Assembly (NCBI RefSeq): GCF_019654915.1
Contig: NZ_BPET01000059.1
Coordinates: 1-37,906, forward strand
Reading direction: 5' to 3'
Length of the DNA: 37,906 nucleotides
Origin: Shewanella sp. MBTL60-007
GTDB lineage: Bacteria; Pseudomonadota; Gammaproteobacteria; Enterobacterales; Shewanellaceae
The notes below the pieces were generated by a model. It was not told the DNA's origin. It saw only the letters and a list, made by a program, of their open reading frames with translations, and did not search any database. Of the stretch, positions 16,209-24,827 are shown in pieces; the first letter of the stretch is position 1; every line of letters begins with the position of its first letter. The position numbers were made by a program, and so were the translations under genes.

Positions 16209-17573
16209 TCAGCCATAAATCTGCGCAGGTAGCCAAGTTATTAATGCAGGCCAAATACTCAGCACCAACAACAGCAAGAGTTGCATCAATACAAAGGGCA
16301 AAACGCCACGATAGATCTGAGCGCTACTGATCAACTCTTTAGTTACTCCACGTAAATAAAATAGAGCAAAACCGAAGGGCGGGGTTAAAAATGAGGTCTG
16401 TAGATTGACGGCTATCATTATCCCCAACCAAATAGGATCTAAGCCCATCGCAAGCAAAATCGGTGCAACCAGAGGCACGACAACGAAGGTAATTTCGATA
16501 AAGTCGAGAATAAAACCCAACAAAAAAATCACCAACATCACTAATAGAGTGGCTCCAATGACTCCTCCAGGCATACTGGTAAACAGCTGATGGATTAGCG
16601 CTTCGCCGCCTAAGCCTCGAAACACCAGAGAGAATATAGATGCGCCAATCAAAATCAAAAACACCATAGAGGTCACTTTAACTGTGCTTATCATTACCTC
16701 TTTAAGCACGGCTAACTGCAATTGCCTTTTACTCAACGCAATCACTAACGCACCAAATGCTCCCACAGATGCGGCCTCTGTCGGCGTTGCTACACCAAAC
16801 AGAATTGAGCCAAGTACTAGGAAAATAAGCACAAGTGGCGGCATTAAGGCGTTAATGATCCGCATGATAAAGCTGAGATTTACAGGCTGGATCTGTGTGG
16901 GCTTTGGAAAGCTATCGGGCTTTAACTTGATTAAGATGAGGGTATATACGCAGTACATACCCAAAAGCAGTAATCCTGGCACGATGGCGCCAGCAAACAG
17001 ATCGCCGACCGATACCGACTTTGGACTAAATATTCCCATCGTTAACTGCGCTTGCTGATAGGCATTAGATAGCACATCGCCAAGCAAGACGAGGGCTATC
17101 GATGGAGGAATAATTTGCCCTAAGGTACCGGTCGCACATATTGCCCCAGCGCTAAAGGCTGGATCATAACCCCGCTTCAATAGAGTCGGCAGCGACATTA
17201 GTCCCATGGTCACAACCGTTGCTCCGACAATCCCTGTACTCGCCGCCAGTAACATACCGACAAAGAATACGCTAAAGATAAGGCCACCACGAAAGCGGCC
17301 AAACAACTCTGCCATACTGGTTAATAGCTGCTCGGCCACCTTTGACTTTTCGAGTACTACACCCATAAATACAAACAGCGGCACCGCCATTAGAATCGAG
17401 TTATTAATGATCCCAAACAGCCGATTCGGTAGCGCGCCAAGCAGCGCAGCATCGAATACCCCGATGAACTGACCTATTCCCGCAAACATCAGTGCAACAC
17501 CAGCCAAGGTGAGTGCCACCGGATAGCCAAGCATCAAGACAACACAAACGGTGATAAAAAGTAAGATAGCCAC
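16209..17573 (-). CDS. dctM: TRAP transporter large permease subunit (DctM)
   Basis: Transport subunit of the sodium-driven TRAP system, 454 aa with about twelve to thirteen helices, of the DctM/ion-transporter superfamily. Motifs typical of DctM: GMLLAASTGIVGATVVTMGLMSLP near 110-130, FSAGAICATGTLGQIIPPSIALVLLGD near 140-165 and ATPTEAASVGAFGAL near 260. The start is GTG at 17573, sharing its G with the dctQ stop (TAGTGG), with GAGGTGA just upstream, so it is probably translationally coupled. Long DctM size places it with TakM-type subunits. Confidence 0.94.
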   Translation of the reverse strand: MAILLFITVCVVLMLGYPVALTLAGVALMFAGIGQFIGVFDAALLGALPNRLFGIINNSILMAVPLFVFMGVVLEKSKVAEQLLTSMAELFGRFRGGLIFSVFFVGMLLAASTGIVGATVVTMGLMSLPTLLKRGYDPAFSAGAICATGTLGQIIPPSIALVLLGDVLSNAYQQAQLTMGIFSPKSVSVGDLFAGAIVPGLLLLGMYCVYTLILIKLKPDSFPKPTQIQPVNLSFIMRIINALMPPLVLIFLVLGSILFGVATPTEAASVGAFGALVIALSKRQLQLAVLKEVMISTVKVTSMVFLILIGASIFSLVFRGLGGEALIHQLFTSMPGGVIGATLLVMLVIFLLGFILDFIEITFVVVPLVAPILLAMGLDPIWLGIMIAVNLQTSFLTPPFGFALFYLRGVTKELISSAQIYRGVLPFVLMQLLLLLVLSIWPALITWLPAQIYG

Positions 17574-18076
17574 TAACTCACCTCTCGGGGTGATAAAAAT
17601 AGCGCCTTACCATGGCGAGCCAAGTCGACAACGCCTTGCAATATGAGGCTCATAGGTAACATTAGTAATAGGGATTTTTGCAAGTAAACGAAGGCAAGCC
17701 CCCCCGCCTCGACCGACATTTCGCCATAGCGCCAAGAGGCTATCACGTAGTCAAAGCTCATATAGGCAATAAATAGAGAAACGGGAAATAGGAACACTAG
17801 CGTGCCGATAAAATCGACCCAATGTCGGCCTTTATCAGAAAAGCGGCGATAAAAAATATCCACGCGAACGTGGGCGTCATGCTTAAGGGTGTATCCAGCG
17901 GCTAAGGTAAACAGCGCACCATGCAAGTAAAGCGCAGTTTCTTGAAGTGCTGTCGCGCCAATATTAAATGCATATCTTAAAATCACTACCAATAAGGTAA
18001 TGACCACCATAAACAGGGTAAACCAACTTATCCAACGCCCTAGGGCTTCAGTAAAATTTTCTAGCAGCTTTATCAT
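17573..18076 (-). CDS. dctQ: TRAP transporter small permease subunit (DctQ)
   Basis: Four-helix membrane subunit of the TRAP system, 167 aa from ATG 18076; two TTG codons directly upstream are possible but unlikely starts. There is no clear Shine-Dalgarno. Family features: LQETALYLHGALFTLAAGYTLKHDAHVRVDIFY in the middle and a C-terminal helix LLLMLPMSLILQGVVDLARH. First gene of the transporter operon, so the promoter should lie in 18077-18180. Confidence 0.92.
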   Translation of the reverse strand: MIKLLENFTEALGRWISWFTLFMVVITLLVVILRYAFNIGATALQETALYLHGALFTLAAGYTLKHDAHVRVDIFYRRFSDKGRHWVDFIGTLVFLFPVSLFIAYMSFDYVIASWRYGEMSVEAGGLAFVYLQKSLLLMLPMSLILQGVVDLARHGKALFLSPREVS

Positions 18077-18175
18077 CAACAAGTATAGCCAAAATCAAAC
18101 ACAACCCATTGATAACAGAAAAATAACAATAATGATACATAGCCAAAGAAATGAAACTGGTGCTCGGAGCAGATA

Positions 18176-18208
18176 CTAAAAAGCCACAGCGATTGATGCC
18201 ATGGCTTT
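18176..18208 (-). terminator. Intrinsic terminator after bolA
   Basis: On the minus strand AAAGCCA and TGGCTTT arms enclose a 15-nt loop and are followed by TTTAG. It lies about 75 bp after the bolA stop and would insulate bolA from dctQ. A second small hairpin (CCCCTGATGGGG, 18215-18226) lies between. Confidence 0.6.
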
Positions 18209-18283
18209 AATACTCCCCTGATGGGGATAACGGCCTGCAAAGGAAGAGATTAAGTGCAAGCCGAGAAAAAGAGTCTGAGCGAT

Positions 18284-18583
18284 TTAGCCCTTACACTTAG
18301 GTGAAACAGGTACATCAACCTCAACAGCCCACTCTTCGGGGGTGTAAGTGTGCATTGAAAGCGCATGCAGCCCCTTAGCAAACTCTTCAGCTAACGCTTC
18401 ATTTACCGCTCGATGACGACCAATAAGACGTTTACCCTCAAATTCACTGCTGGTGATAATCACTTTAAAGTGAGTCTCAGAGTTTGGTGGTACGTGATGA
18501 TTCTGACTCTCGTTGATCACTTCAAGGTGTGACGGTGACAGTGCGGCGGTGAGTTTTTCGGTAATGATCTGTTCAACTGACAT
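18284..18583 (-). CDS. bolA: BolA family protein
   Basis: Small protein of the BolA family, which works with monothiol glutaredoxins in Fe-S handling and affects morphology in stationary phase. The chosen ATG (18583) gives 99 aa beginning MSVEQIITEKL; E. coli BolA has 105. Upstream in-frame residues look non-coding. The core HFKVIITSSEFEGKRLIGRHRAVNEAL contains the conserved substrate/Fe-S His region (GRHR) and the KRLIGRHR surface; the C-terminal part is HALSMHTYTPEEW, as in gammaproteobacterial BolA. Downstream of alkB on the same strand with about 115 bp between. Confidence 0.95.
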   Translation of the reverse strand: MSVEQIITEKLTAALSPSHLEVINESQNHHVPPNSETHFKVIITSSEFEGKRLIGRHRAVNEALAEEFAKGLHALSMHTYTPEEWAVEVDVPVSPKCKG

Positions 18584-18698
18584 AACGATGTTCTCAATAA
18601 GGCATAAATGCGACTGCGGCAGAGTACTGCGATAGCCTATAAAGATCAACTTATGGGACCTAGCCATAAAGACTCTCACCAAGCTAAGGCCGAAGTGT

Positions 18699-19400
18699 TT
18701 ACCTTAGTCTGCGATTCTCCCCCTGATGAAAACCAAGAATTAGACGCCTAAAGGTGTAGTTTACTCGTGCCTGCTTCTCTTTAAGGCGCCTAGGCAGTGA
18801 ATGCTCCCACAGCGACTGCATCGGCCAATGCATAATAAGTAAGTCCCCACTATCAAGCTTTAAGCAGACCTTTTGCCGAGTGGTCTTATGCCGAATAAAA
18901 AAGTCTCGACTCGCACCGAGTGTCACCGAGGCGATATCTGACCCCGGCTCAATCTCTGGCTCATCATCACTGTGCCACCCCATAGATTCGTTACCGTCTG
19001 CATATCGATTAACCAATACACCGTTGGCAATAAGGCCAAAGTCTCGGGCTAACTTTAAACGCAGTTTATACGCGTACTTAGGCCAAGGAGCCGCCTGAAT
19101 AAATAGGCCGGAATAGAGGTAATCACATCCCTTATCGGCAAACCAAACTTGGCTACGAGGAATGGGGTGACTCTTGCCAAATAAGCTGACCTGCGGTCGC
19201 GTAAAATCATAATACAATGATTCATTTAACAGCGCTTGTTGCTGCTGCAGATTAAGATAACCTTTGATAAGGGTGTAAGGCAGCTTATCTAGCGGGCTTG
19301 GACCGTTCGATTTTGAACCTAGCTTTGCAGGGCTAGACTCTACAGGAGTAGCTGTATTTAATTGCGCTCGCTCGTCAAAATCAAAGTCCTCTTGTTGCAT
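18699..19400 (-). CDS. alkB: AlkB-like 2-oxoglutarate/Fe(II) dioxygenase
   Basis: Oxidative dealkylation enzyme for alkylated bases in nucleic acid. The double-stranded beta-helix iron ligands are H143 and D145 (GWHSDDE) and H200 (WEHSLPR); the 2-oxoglutarate and substrate arginines are R212 and R218 (ARVNYTFR). The preceding NRYADGNESMGWHSDDE is the signature shared with human ALKBH2/3 and short bacterial AlkB proteins rather than with E. coli AlkB itself. 233 aa with a polar, low-complexity first 40 residues. I see no Ada box or LexA box upstream, so induction by damage is not evident. Confidence 0.9.
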   Translation of the reverse strand: MQQEDFDFDERAQLNTATPVESSPAKLGSKSNGPSPLDKLPYTLIKGYLNLQQQQALLNESLYYDFTRPQVSLFGKSHPIPRSQVWFADKGCDYLYSGLFIQAAPWPKYAYKLRLKLARDFGLIANGVLVNRYADGNESMGWHSDDEPEIEPGSDIASVTLGASRDFFIRHKTTRQKVCLKLDSGDLLIMHWPMQSLWEHSLPRRLKEKQARVNYTFRRLILGFHQGENRRLR

Positions 19401-19518
19401 CTTTTAGCCCCAGATTAGCCTCAAAATTATCCCTTTAACATATCATTACTCCATCATATACCTGCTATAAGAAATCTGCGATAATATGCGCCCTAATTTA
19501 TTTGGTACTTATTGGCAT

Positions 19519-20754
19519 ATGACGACACAGTTTTCAGTATCGGGTATTGAACTCGAACTCTTCCGTTACCCTAGCAGACAAGAGTCTAACCTGCAGGCGT
19601 GGGACGCCGCCGATGAGCACCTTATAAAGCACTTACTCGATAACGAACAAGCCAAGGTTAACACTGCCGTTGTTAACGACAGTTTTGGCGCATTGTCTGC
19701 GGCGCTATTGTCTATCGACCCAAGCTGGCCGATCACATTTGAGACTGACGCCAAGACCAGCTTATTGGGCGCCAGCCAAAACCTCACTGGCAACCAATTA
19801 TCGCAAGAGTCGATAACTTGGGTTAATAGCCGTGACGAATTACCCCAGGGGCTTGAGTTGGTGCTGATGAAGCTGCCAAAGAACCTCAACTACTTTAGCC
19901 ACCAGTTAAAACGACTTTCCCATGTGTTGCCAGCTGGCACCCGAGTGTTAATTGGGGCTAAAGCAAAGTCGATCAATAAGTCGCTACTTGAAACGATTGA
20001 GAAAAGCTTAGGCCCAGCTAGTGCCAGCCTAACTTGGAAGAAAACCCGCGTCATCACCTGTATTAGCGATGGCAAGGCTCGTACACTGCCTAAAGCCACC
20101 ACCTGGTCGGTACCTGAGTTTAAGTTGCAGATCACCAATTTAAGTAATGTGTTTGCCGCCAACAAGCTCGATATTGGTGCTCGCATCATGCTCGACAATA
20201 TGCCTAAGGGGAACTTCAAGTCGATTGTCGACTTAGGTTGCGGTAACGGTATCTTGGGGTTACACGCTAAACAGGTATTCCCTGAGGCCTATATCCACTT
20301 TATCGATGACTCGGAGATGGCTGTCGCTTCAGCTCGAGAAAACTGGGCGATCAACAAACTGGATAACCCAGCATTGGTTGGCGAGCAGGCAACCTTTGGC
20401 TGGGATGACTGTTTAACCAATATGAGCGAAGGCTTCCGCCCAGACTTAGTCCTGTGTAACCCACCTTTCCATCAAGGTGAAGCGATTACCGATCATATTG
20501 CTTGGCAGATGTTCTTAGATGCCTTTAGACGCTTAAAAAACGGCGGCATATTACATGTAGTGGGTAACCGACACTTGGCCTATCACATCAAATTGCAGCG
20601 CATTTTTAAAAACTGCACTACCGTTGCATCAAATGGTAAGTTTGTGATTTTACAAGCTCAAAAAATCAGTAAGAAGGCACAGGAACCTGAGGTGGATTCT
20701 AGCACTGACACCCCTCATCCTCAGAGCGCGCTTTATGGCAAGCCTAACGCCTAG
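19519..20754 (+). CDS. rlmG: RlmG, 23S rRNA (guanine-N2) methyltransferase
   Basis: SAM-dependent enzyme that makes m2G1835 in 23S rRNA. It has two tandem Rossmann-like domains: a degenerate N-terminal one and an active C-terminal one with the SAM loop DLGCGNGILGL and the catalytic NPPFHQG motif for amino methylation. The ATG at 19519 gives TTQFSVSGIELELFRYP as the N-terminus, in line with E. coli RlmG; an upstream ATG at 19486 adds 11 residues. 411 aa against 378 in E. coli, the excess being a polar C-terminal tail (about 25 residues). Single gene with a strong terminator; divergent from alkB. Confidence 0.93.
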   Translation: MTTQFSVSGIELELFRYPSRQESNLQAWDAADEHLIKHLLDNEQAKVNTAVVNDSFGALSAALLSIDPSWPITFETDAKTSLLGASQNLTGNQLSQESITWVNSRDELPQGLELVLMKLPKNLNYFSHQLKRLSHVLPAGTRVLIGAKAKSINKSLLETIEKSLGPASASLTWKKTRVITCISDGKARTLPKATTWSVPEFKLQITNLSNVFAANKLDIGARIMLDNMPKGNFKSIVDLGCGNGILGLHAKQVFPEAYIHFIDDSEMAVASARENWAINKLDNPALVGEQATFGWDDCLTNMSEGFRPDLVLCNPPFHQGEAITDHIAWQMFLDAFRRLKNGGILHVVGNRHLAYHIKLQRIFKNCTTVASNGKFVILQAQKISKKAQEPEVDSSTDTPHPQSALYGKPNA

Positions 20755-20773
20755 TCTGTTGCAGCCGCCTAAA

Positions 20774-20800
20774 AAAACCACCTTTAGATAAGGTGGTTTT
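20774..20800 (+). terminator. Intrinsic terminator between rlmG and the DUF2804 gene
   Basis: Perfect 11-bp stem AAAACCACCTT / AAGGTGGTTTT with a 5-nt loop. T-rich on both strands, so it can stop both converging genes. Confidence 0.9.
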
Positions 20801-20859
20801 TAGTTATTGCCGCAGACCTAAGGACAAAGGTATATCGCTTTACGTCTCACATTGAAAAG

Positions 20860-21924
20860 CTACCAGCGAGCAAAATGATCTTCGGTTAAGCCTTGCACCG
20901 CTTGTAATAAGTGTTTTTGTCCAAAGTTATCGATTATATAGCCGTCAAAGAAACCTAGGTATTGCCTGAAGTTACTCTTTAATAGCCAGAGATTTAGCTT
21001 TTCTTGACGACAATTTTGCGCAGTAAACATAAGCTCGACTTGACCGTTGTCTGAATAGATCCGCCAGTGCCCCACCGGCTCGGACCTATCTCGTTGACGA
21101 ACAAACTCAAAATGAACCGGACCGAGCAGATGGCGCTCACCATCATGCCAGAACACGTTCTCATGACATCCCGTCTCGTTAACCCCTGCGGCTAAGTTGA
21201 GTCCAATGCTCCCCTGCTCCGTTAAACTGTTAATACTCGCCCAACGCCAACTGGTTTCACGGCGCATGTAGCCAGCACTAAAATCATATCCAGCAGTCAC
21301 ACGCTGCAGCGGCTGCGGCTCATGGTTGATCAGCAGACTGCCTTTAACATTTAAGGCATTGTGTTTTTGGGTATAGGTCCAGCCGCTATACCCCGTTGGG
21401 TTACACATCGACATAGGTAAGCTCAGCGCAGTAGGGTGCAGGGTTAAATCAGCCTCTATCCCAAGAGCATCTAACTTAACTCGCCATACTCCCTGCTCGA
21501 TAGCAAACTCAAGCCCTCCTTTAGCGCCCTTTATCTTGGCAACCCCCTGCATAGGAGATGACGACATCTGATAGCCCATTCCAAGTGGTCTTAACCAGCT
21601 AGTCTCAATTAGCCTGTTTCCATGGATATCATAGAGATAGCAAAATGCGCTACCGAGATAGCGAATATCGGCTATCGCCATACCTATAACGAAGTGAGGA
21701 GTGACTATGCTGACAAATTGAAACTGCTTATAGTCAAAATGCTTTGACCAGGAAGATGCTGACTTATCCATCTCATTAAAGTAAGCAAACTTATCGACGG
21801 CTAGCTGCTCAACGGGGCCATCAAAGTGACCATAAACTGGGCAACCAGTCTCATCTATCAGCTTTTTAGGCGCTGCTGCACTTGTTAGAGTTTTAGGCGT
21901 CCACGGTGGGCTTTTATCAGGCAT
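20860..21924 (-). CDS. DUF2804 family protein
   Basis: A 354-aa protein with the DUF2804 pattern: an N-terminal GCPVYGHFDGPV, then a beta-rich body with many Trp and aromatic residues (WRVKLDALGIEADLTLHP, GYSGWTYTQKHNAL, WRWASINSLTEQGSIGLNLAAGVNETGCHENVFWHDG). There is no signal peptide or membrane helix. The family fold resembles AttH/tocopherol-cyclase-like lipid-binding proteins, but its reaction is not known to me. It stands alone between two terminators, so neighbours give no hint. Family call is fairly sure; function is open. Confidence 0.75.
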   Translation of the reverse strand: MPDKSPPWTPKTLTSAAAPKKLIDETGCPVYGHFDGPVEQLAVDKFAYFNEMDKSASSWSKHFDYKQFQFVSIVTPHFVIGMAIADIRYLGSAFCYLYDIHGNRLIETSWLRPLGMGYQMSSSPMQGVAKIKGAKGGLEFAIEQGVWRVKLDALGIEADLTLHPTALSLPMSMCNPTGYSGWTYTQKHNALNVKGSLLINHEPQPLQRVTAGYDFSAGYMRRETSWRWASINSLTEQGSIGLNLAAGVNETGCHENVFWHDGERHLLGPVHFEFVRQRDRSEPVGHWRIYSDNGQVELMFTAQNCRQEKLNLWLLKSNFRQYLGFFDGYIIDNFGQKHLLQAVQGLTEDHFARW

Positions 21925-22088
21925 AAATCAGATTCCCAAGAGCTTTGTCACACCTTTACTCTAACTGGAAGTGACTAAGGTTAAAAGCCGTTCAACTTTT
22001 TCTTATGTTGAAAAAAGAACAAAAACTAACTGAGATAACTTATGTTGCTCTTAAACGATTATGGAAAAGTGACATAAGCGAAAACAAT

Positions 22089-22113
22089 AAAAGCACCTTA
22101 GACAGGTGCTTTT
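22089..22113 (-). terminator. Intrinsic terminator of the outer-membrane barrel gene
   Basis: 10-bp perfect stem AAAAGCACCT / AGGTGCTTTT with a 5-nt loop, 34 bp after the stop codon; the minus-strand arm ends in TTTT followed by ATTG. Confidence 0.85.
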
Positions 22114-22146
22114 ATGGAAATGTAATATCGGTGATAGACAGATCTA

Positions 22147-22707
22147 TTAGAAGCGATAACTCATGCCTATATTCAAATTCTGTACTTCGAGTGTTTGTAC
22201 AGGCACATACTGGTACTCGATATTAATCCCAACTCCTGAATTAAACCTTAGTCCCCAACCAATGGCGGCATATATGTCAGTACCATTCGTTTCTATATGG
22301 CTGACTTCGTCACTACCCCAGCGACCAACGTCATAGGATAGTTCATTTGCACTAGCACCTACTTTTGCATACAAGCGATTACTTGCCGATAGCATGTACT
22401 CACCGTATAGAGCCGCTCTATAACCAGAATACTCAATGTTAGAAATGCTACTAATAATCCCTGTAAATATGCTTGCAACTCCACCGCTACCTGCGAAATA
22501 TCCAGCCTCCATACCCAAATTATCGTGCCACATATAACGATAATAAATGTCGGCAACAAAGTTATCACCACCACTACTGCTGTGACTTTCAGACTTTTCT
22601 AAATCTTGAAAACCATAACCGACACTCCCCCCCAAAATATGAGGAGATTCTGCAGCAACAGCATTACAACTTAACAAACCCACAAAAAGCATTGTAAAAA
22701 TACGCAT
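22147..22707 (-). CDS. Small outer-membrane beta-barrel protein
   Basis: 186 aa with a Sec signal peptide (MRIFTMLFVGLLSCNAVAA, cleavage near residue 20). The mature part alternates glycine and aromatic strands (GGSVGYGFQDL, NFVADIYYRYMW, MEAGYFAGSGG, YRAALYGEYML, NIEYQYVPVQ) and ends NIGMSYRF, with the C-terminal Phe used by the Bam complex. This fits an eight-stranded barrel of the OMP_b-brl/OmpA-like group. The ligand or role is unknown. ATG follows AAGGGA. A 17-bp palindrome overlaps its possible -10 region. Confidence 0.8.
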   Translation of the reverse strand: MRIFTMLFVGLLSCNAVAAESPHILGGSVGYGFQDLEKSESHSSSGGDNFVADIYYRYMWHDNLGMEAGYFAGSGGVASIFTGIISSISNIEYSGYRAALYGEYMLSASNRLYAKVGASANELSYDVGRWGSDEVSHIETNGTDIYAAIGWGLRFNSGVGINIEYQYVPVQTLEVQNLNIGMSYRF

Positions 22708-22735
22708 CTATATCCCTTAATGCACTGGCTGATCA

Positions 22736-22752
22736 GCAGTGTATAACACTGC
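22736..22752 (-). promoter_or_regulatory. 17-bp palindrome in the promoter region of the barrel gene
   Basis: GCAGTGTATAACACTGC is a perfect 7-bp inverted repeat about a 3-bp centre, 29-45 bp before the start codon, and contains TATACA on the minus strand, a possible -10. It could be an operator. I cannot match it to a named regulator. Confidence 0.4.
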
Positions 22753-22932
22753 ACATTCAACAAATTACAGTTAAAACCCACACCCAACTGATACTACAGC
22801 AGTTTTGTAGACGCAATCCATCTTTAATCACATCAATAAATAGCCACCCAGTAAAAGTTAATACAAGTTCTGGAAACACCAACATCTTCTGGTATGCTGA
22901 GGGCACTTCAAATTAAATAAACTATTGTGCTA

Positions 22933-23499
22933 ATGAAACGTCTATTTTTACTTATTACTGCTGCGGTTTCACTTGTGGGCTGCGCAAGCCAAGGTCCATC
23001 TCATATTGCCTTAAATCCTGAGGTACCCAGCATCACTCAACAAACTGAAATAGAGCTTCCTGTTGCACTTGAAACCATTGATACCCGCCCAGCAAACTTT
23101 ATTGTCCGCTTTAATGACGGCGATAAAGCGGCACGCTTAGTGAGCCCAAGTGAGGCCCCTCGAGCACAGGTAGACCTTGTCTTTAGAGAAGGCTTTAGCC
23201 AAGCTGGATATCGAATCGACCCAAGTTCAGTCAATCATATGCAGTTCCAGTTAGAACAGCTATTAACCGATGTAGATGAAGGCACGTTTGGCTTTGAAGC
23301 GAATAGCCAGATTATTATCAATGTCATCGCTAAAAACGCCAATCAAGAGCTTACTAAGCGCTACCGTGCGAAAGGCTTGCTAAAAGGACCATTCAGCGCA
23401 GACTTTGCAACGCTAGAGCTTGAGATTAATAAGCTCTTGGGTGAACTGACTAGCGATATCATCAATGATCCTGAGCTTAATCACTTCATTCAGCAGTAG
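22933..23499 (+). CDS. yajG: YajG-like lipoprotein
   Basis: Predicted outer-membrane lipoprotein of 188 aa. The signal is MKRLFLLITAAVSLVGC with Cys17 as the lipidated residue. The body follows the YajG family: SHIALNPEVP near the N-terminus, then DTRPANFIVRFNDG and a C-terminal LELEINKLLGELTSDIINDPEL. I take the ATG at 22933; a GTG two codons upstream is also open. In E. coli yajG lies between bolA and ampG; here it starts a plus-strand run yajG - cyclophilin - 106-aa protein - ampG, which links it to the same cell-envelope group. The biochemical role of YajG is not settled. Confidence 0.9.
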   Translation: MKRLFLLITAAVSLVGCASQGPSHIALNPEVPSITQQTEIELPVALETIDTRPANFIVRFNDGDKAARLVSPSEAPRAQVDLVFREGFSQAGYRIDPSSVNHMQFQLEQLLTDVDEGTFGFEANSQIIINVIAKNANQELTKRYRAKGLLKGPFSADFATLELEINKLLGELTSDIINDPELNHFIQQ

Positions 23500-23547
23500 A
23501 GAGCAGGCTAGGCTTGCAGTATTCAATTCGCCATTTAAAGGGACACT

Positions 23548-24183
23548 ATGAAAACTTGGATAACAAACATAACTAACATGAAAAGAAAAACCGCTAAGAT
23601 AACCAAGGCATTCGCCTCCTTGGCCCTGTTAGCTATGAGTCAACTATCCTATGCTGTGGACATTCAACCCAACACCCTCTATCCCCAAGTAGAGCTCGAT
23701 ACGAGCATGGGCAAAATCGTGGTGGAGTTAGACAGAACCCGCTCACCAATCACGGTCGATAACTTTCTAACCTATGTGGTTAAGGGGCATTATGACAACA
23801 CCCTGTTCCACAGAGTGATCCCTGACTTTGTGGTGCAAGGTGGAGGCCTCGACTTGAAAAAGGAAGAGAGACCCACCGATAAGCCTATCGTCAATGAATC
23901 CGGAAATGGCCTATCTAACCTCACGGGCACCATCGCCATGGCTAGAGAATCTGAGCCACACACGGCCACCAGCCAGTTTTACTTTAACGTGGTCGATAAC
24001 GAGAAGTTAGACCCCTCTTCTCGTCGTTGGGGCTATACGGTTTTCGGTGAAGTCACTTCGGGCATGGAAGTGCTGCAAGCCATGTCACTGGTGCCTACTG
24101 AGTTTAATAATCAACTAGAGTGGCCTGACTTTCCTGTGCAAGATATTATTTTAAAAAAGGCAACCCTGCTACCACGAAACTAA
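23548..24183 (+). CDS. Periplasmic peptidyl-prolyl cis-trans isomerase, cyclophilin type
   Basis: Cyclophilin-type foldase predicted to be exported: a charged N-region, then a hydrophobic stretch FASLALLAMSQLSYAVD with cleavage after about residue 36. Core motifs of the family: the catalytic Arg in LFHRVIPDFVVQGGG, GTIAMARESEPHTATSQFYFN (Gln and Phe of the proline pocket) and YTVFGEVTSGMEVL. It is related to E. coli PpiA. ATG at 23548 follows AAAGGGA; an internal ATG ten codons later would give a more usual signal length. It sits 48 bp after yajG and may be in the same transcript. Confidence 0.9.
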   Translation: MKTWITNITNMKRKTAKITKAFASLALLAMSQLSYAVDIQPNTLYPQVELDTSMGKIVVELDRTRSPITVDNFLTYVVKGHYDNTLFHRVIPDFVVQGGGLDLKKEERPTDKPIVNESGNGLSNLTGTIAMARESEPHTATSQFYFNVVDNEKLDPSSRRWGYTVFGEVTSGMEVLQAMSLVPTEFNNQLEWPDFPVQDIILKKATLLPRN

Positions 24184-24301
24184 TCTAACTATCTTTAGTC
24201 AATATAGACTTTGAATTGTTTTGAAATAATTTGAAATATTTTGAGCAAAAGCCCTAATCTTCTGCCTATACTTATTGCGTTAACCACAAGGAGGCGGCTC
24301 A

Positions 24302-24622
24302 GTGACACCTAACGAGTTCATTGACGATAAAGCGCCCCAGCTGGCTTTCTATGGAAAAGCGTTTTTGAGTGACAAGCTCGATTTCAAAGAGATCCAGTTA
24401 TATCTATGGGACACCCTAGAAGAATGGCAGATGTACAATCATCAGGGTGATGCGCAAACAGATATGGAACGTGTGTTTTGGCATTTATTGCACGCCTTTG
24501 ACAGGTGGCCAAGTTGGGCGATTCGTGGCAATCAGTTTTTGCGAAAGCAAGTAGACGATTGCTGTGATTATCTCAGCATTGGCGGTCAAATTCCTCAAGG
24601 CTGTATCGGGATAAGACCTTAG
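24302..24622 (+). CDS. 106-aa protein, unknown function
   Basis: A soluble 106-residue protein with five Trp (LYLWDTLEEWQMY, RVFWHLLHAFDRWPSWAIRG) and a C-terminal CCDYLSIGGQIPQGCIGIRP carrying three Cys. There is no signal peptide or membrane helix. Translation support is excellent: a GTG start with AAGGAGG at 7-nt spacing (24288-24294). It is followed by a strong terminator and lies between the cyclophilin and ampG on the same strand. I do not recognise a domain. A predicted mostly helical, DNA-free cytosolic protein is all I can say. Confidence 0.78.
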   Translation: MTPNEFIDDKAPQLAFYGKAFLSDKLDFKEIQLYLWDTLEEWQMYNHQGDAQTDMERVFWHLLHAFDRWPSWAIRGNQFLRKQVDDCCDYLSIGGQIPQGCIGIRP

Positions 24623-24682
24623 CAACTGACACATTTGTATCCATAGGTAAAATATCCACCTAAAGAGCAATCTAGCTCGACC

Positions 24683-24716
24683 AAAGCCCAGACCACTATT
24701 TTGGTTTGGGCTTTTT
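24683..24716 (+). terminator. Intrinsic terminator after the 106-aa gene
   Basis: 12-bp stem AAAGCCCAGACC / GGTTTGGGCTTT (one G-T pair) with an 8-nt loop, followed by TT. It separates the yajG group from ampG. Confidence 0.85.
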
Positions 24717-24827
24717 ACTAACAAAACGCCGCAACATACTAAAATCTAGCTCTATCCAGATTAATACCTTGAACCTAACTGCGCTGAACCGTAAGATTTA
24801 GACAACTAACTCCAGCAAAGCTTGTTT

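Noticed and set aside
22005..22226. 73-codon plus-strand frame downstream of the barrel gene
   Set aside because: Runs through the terminator and into the 3' end of the barrel gene on the other strand; no ribosome site.
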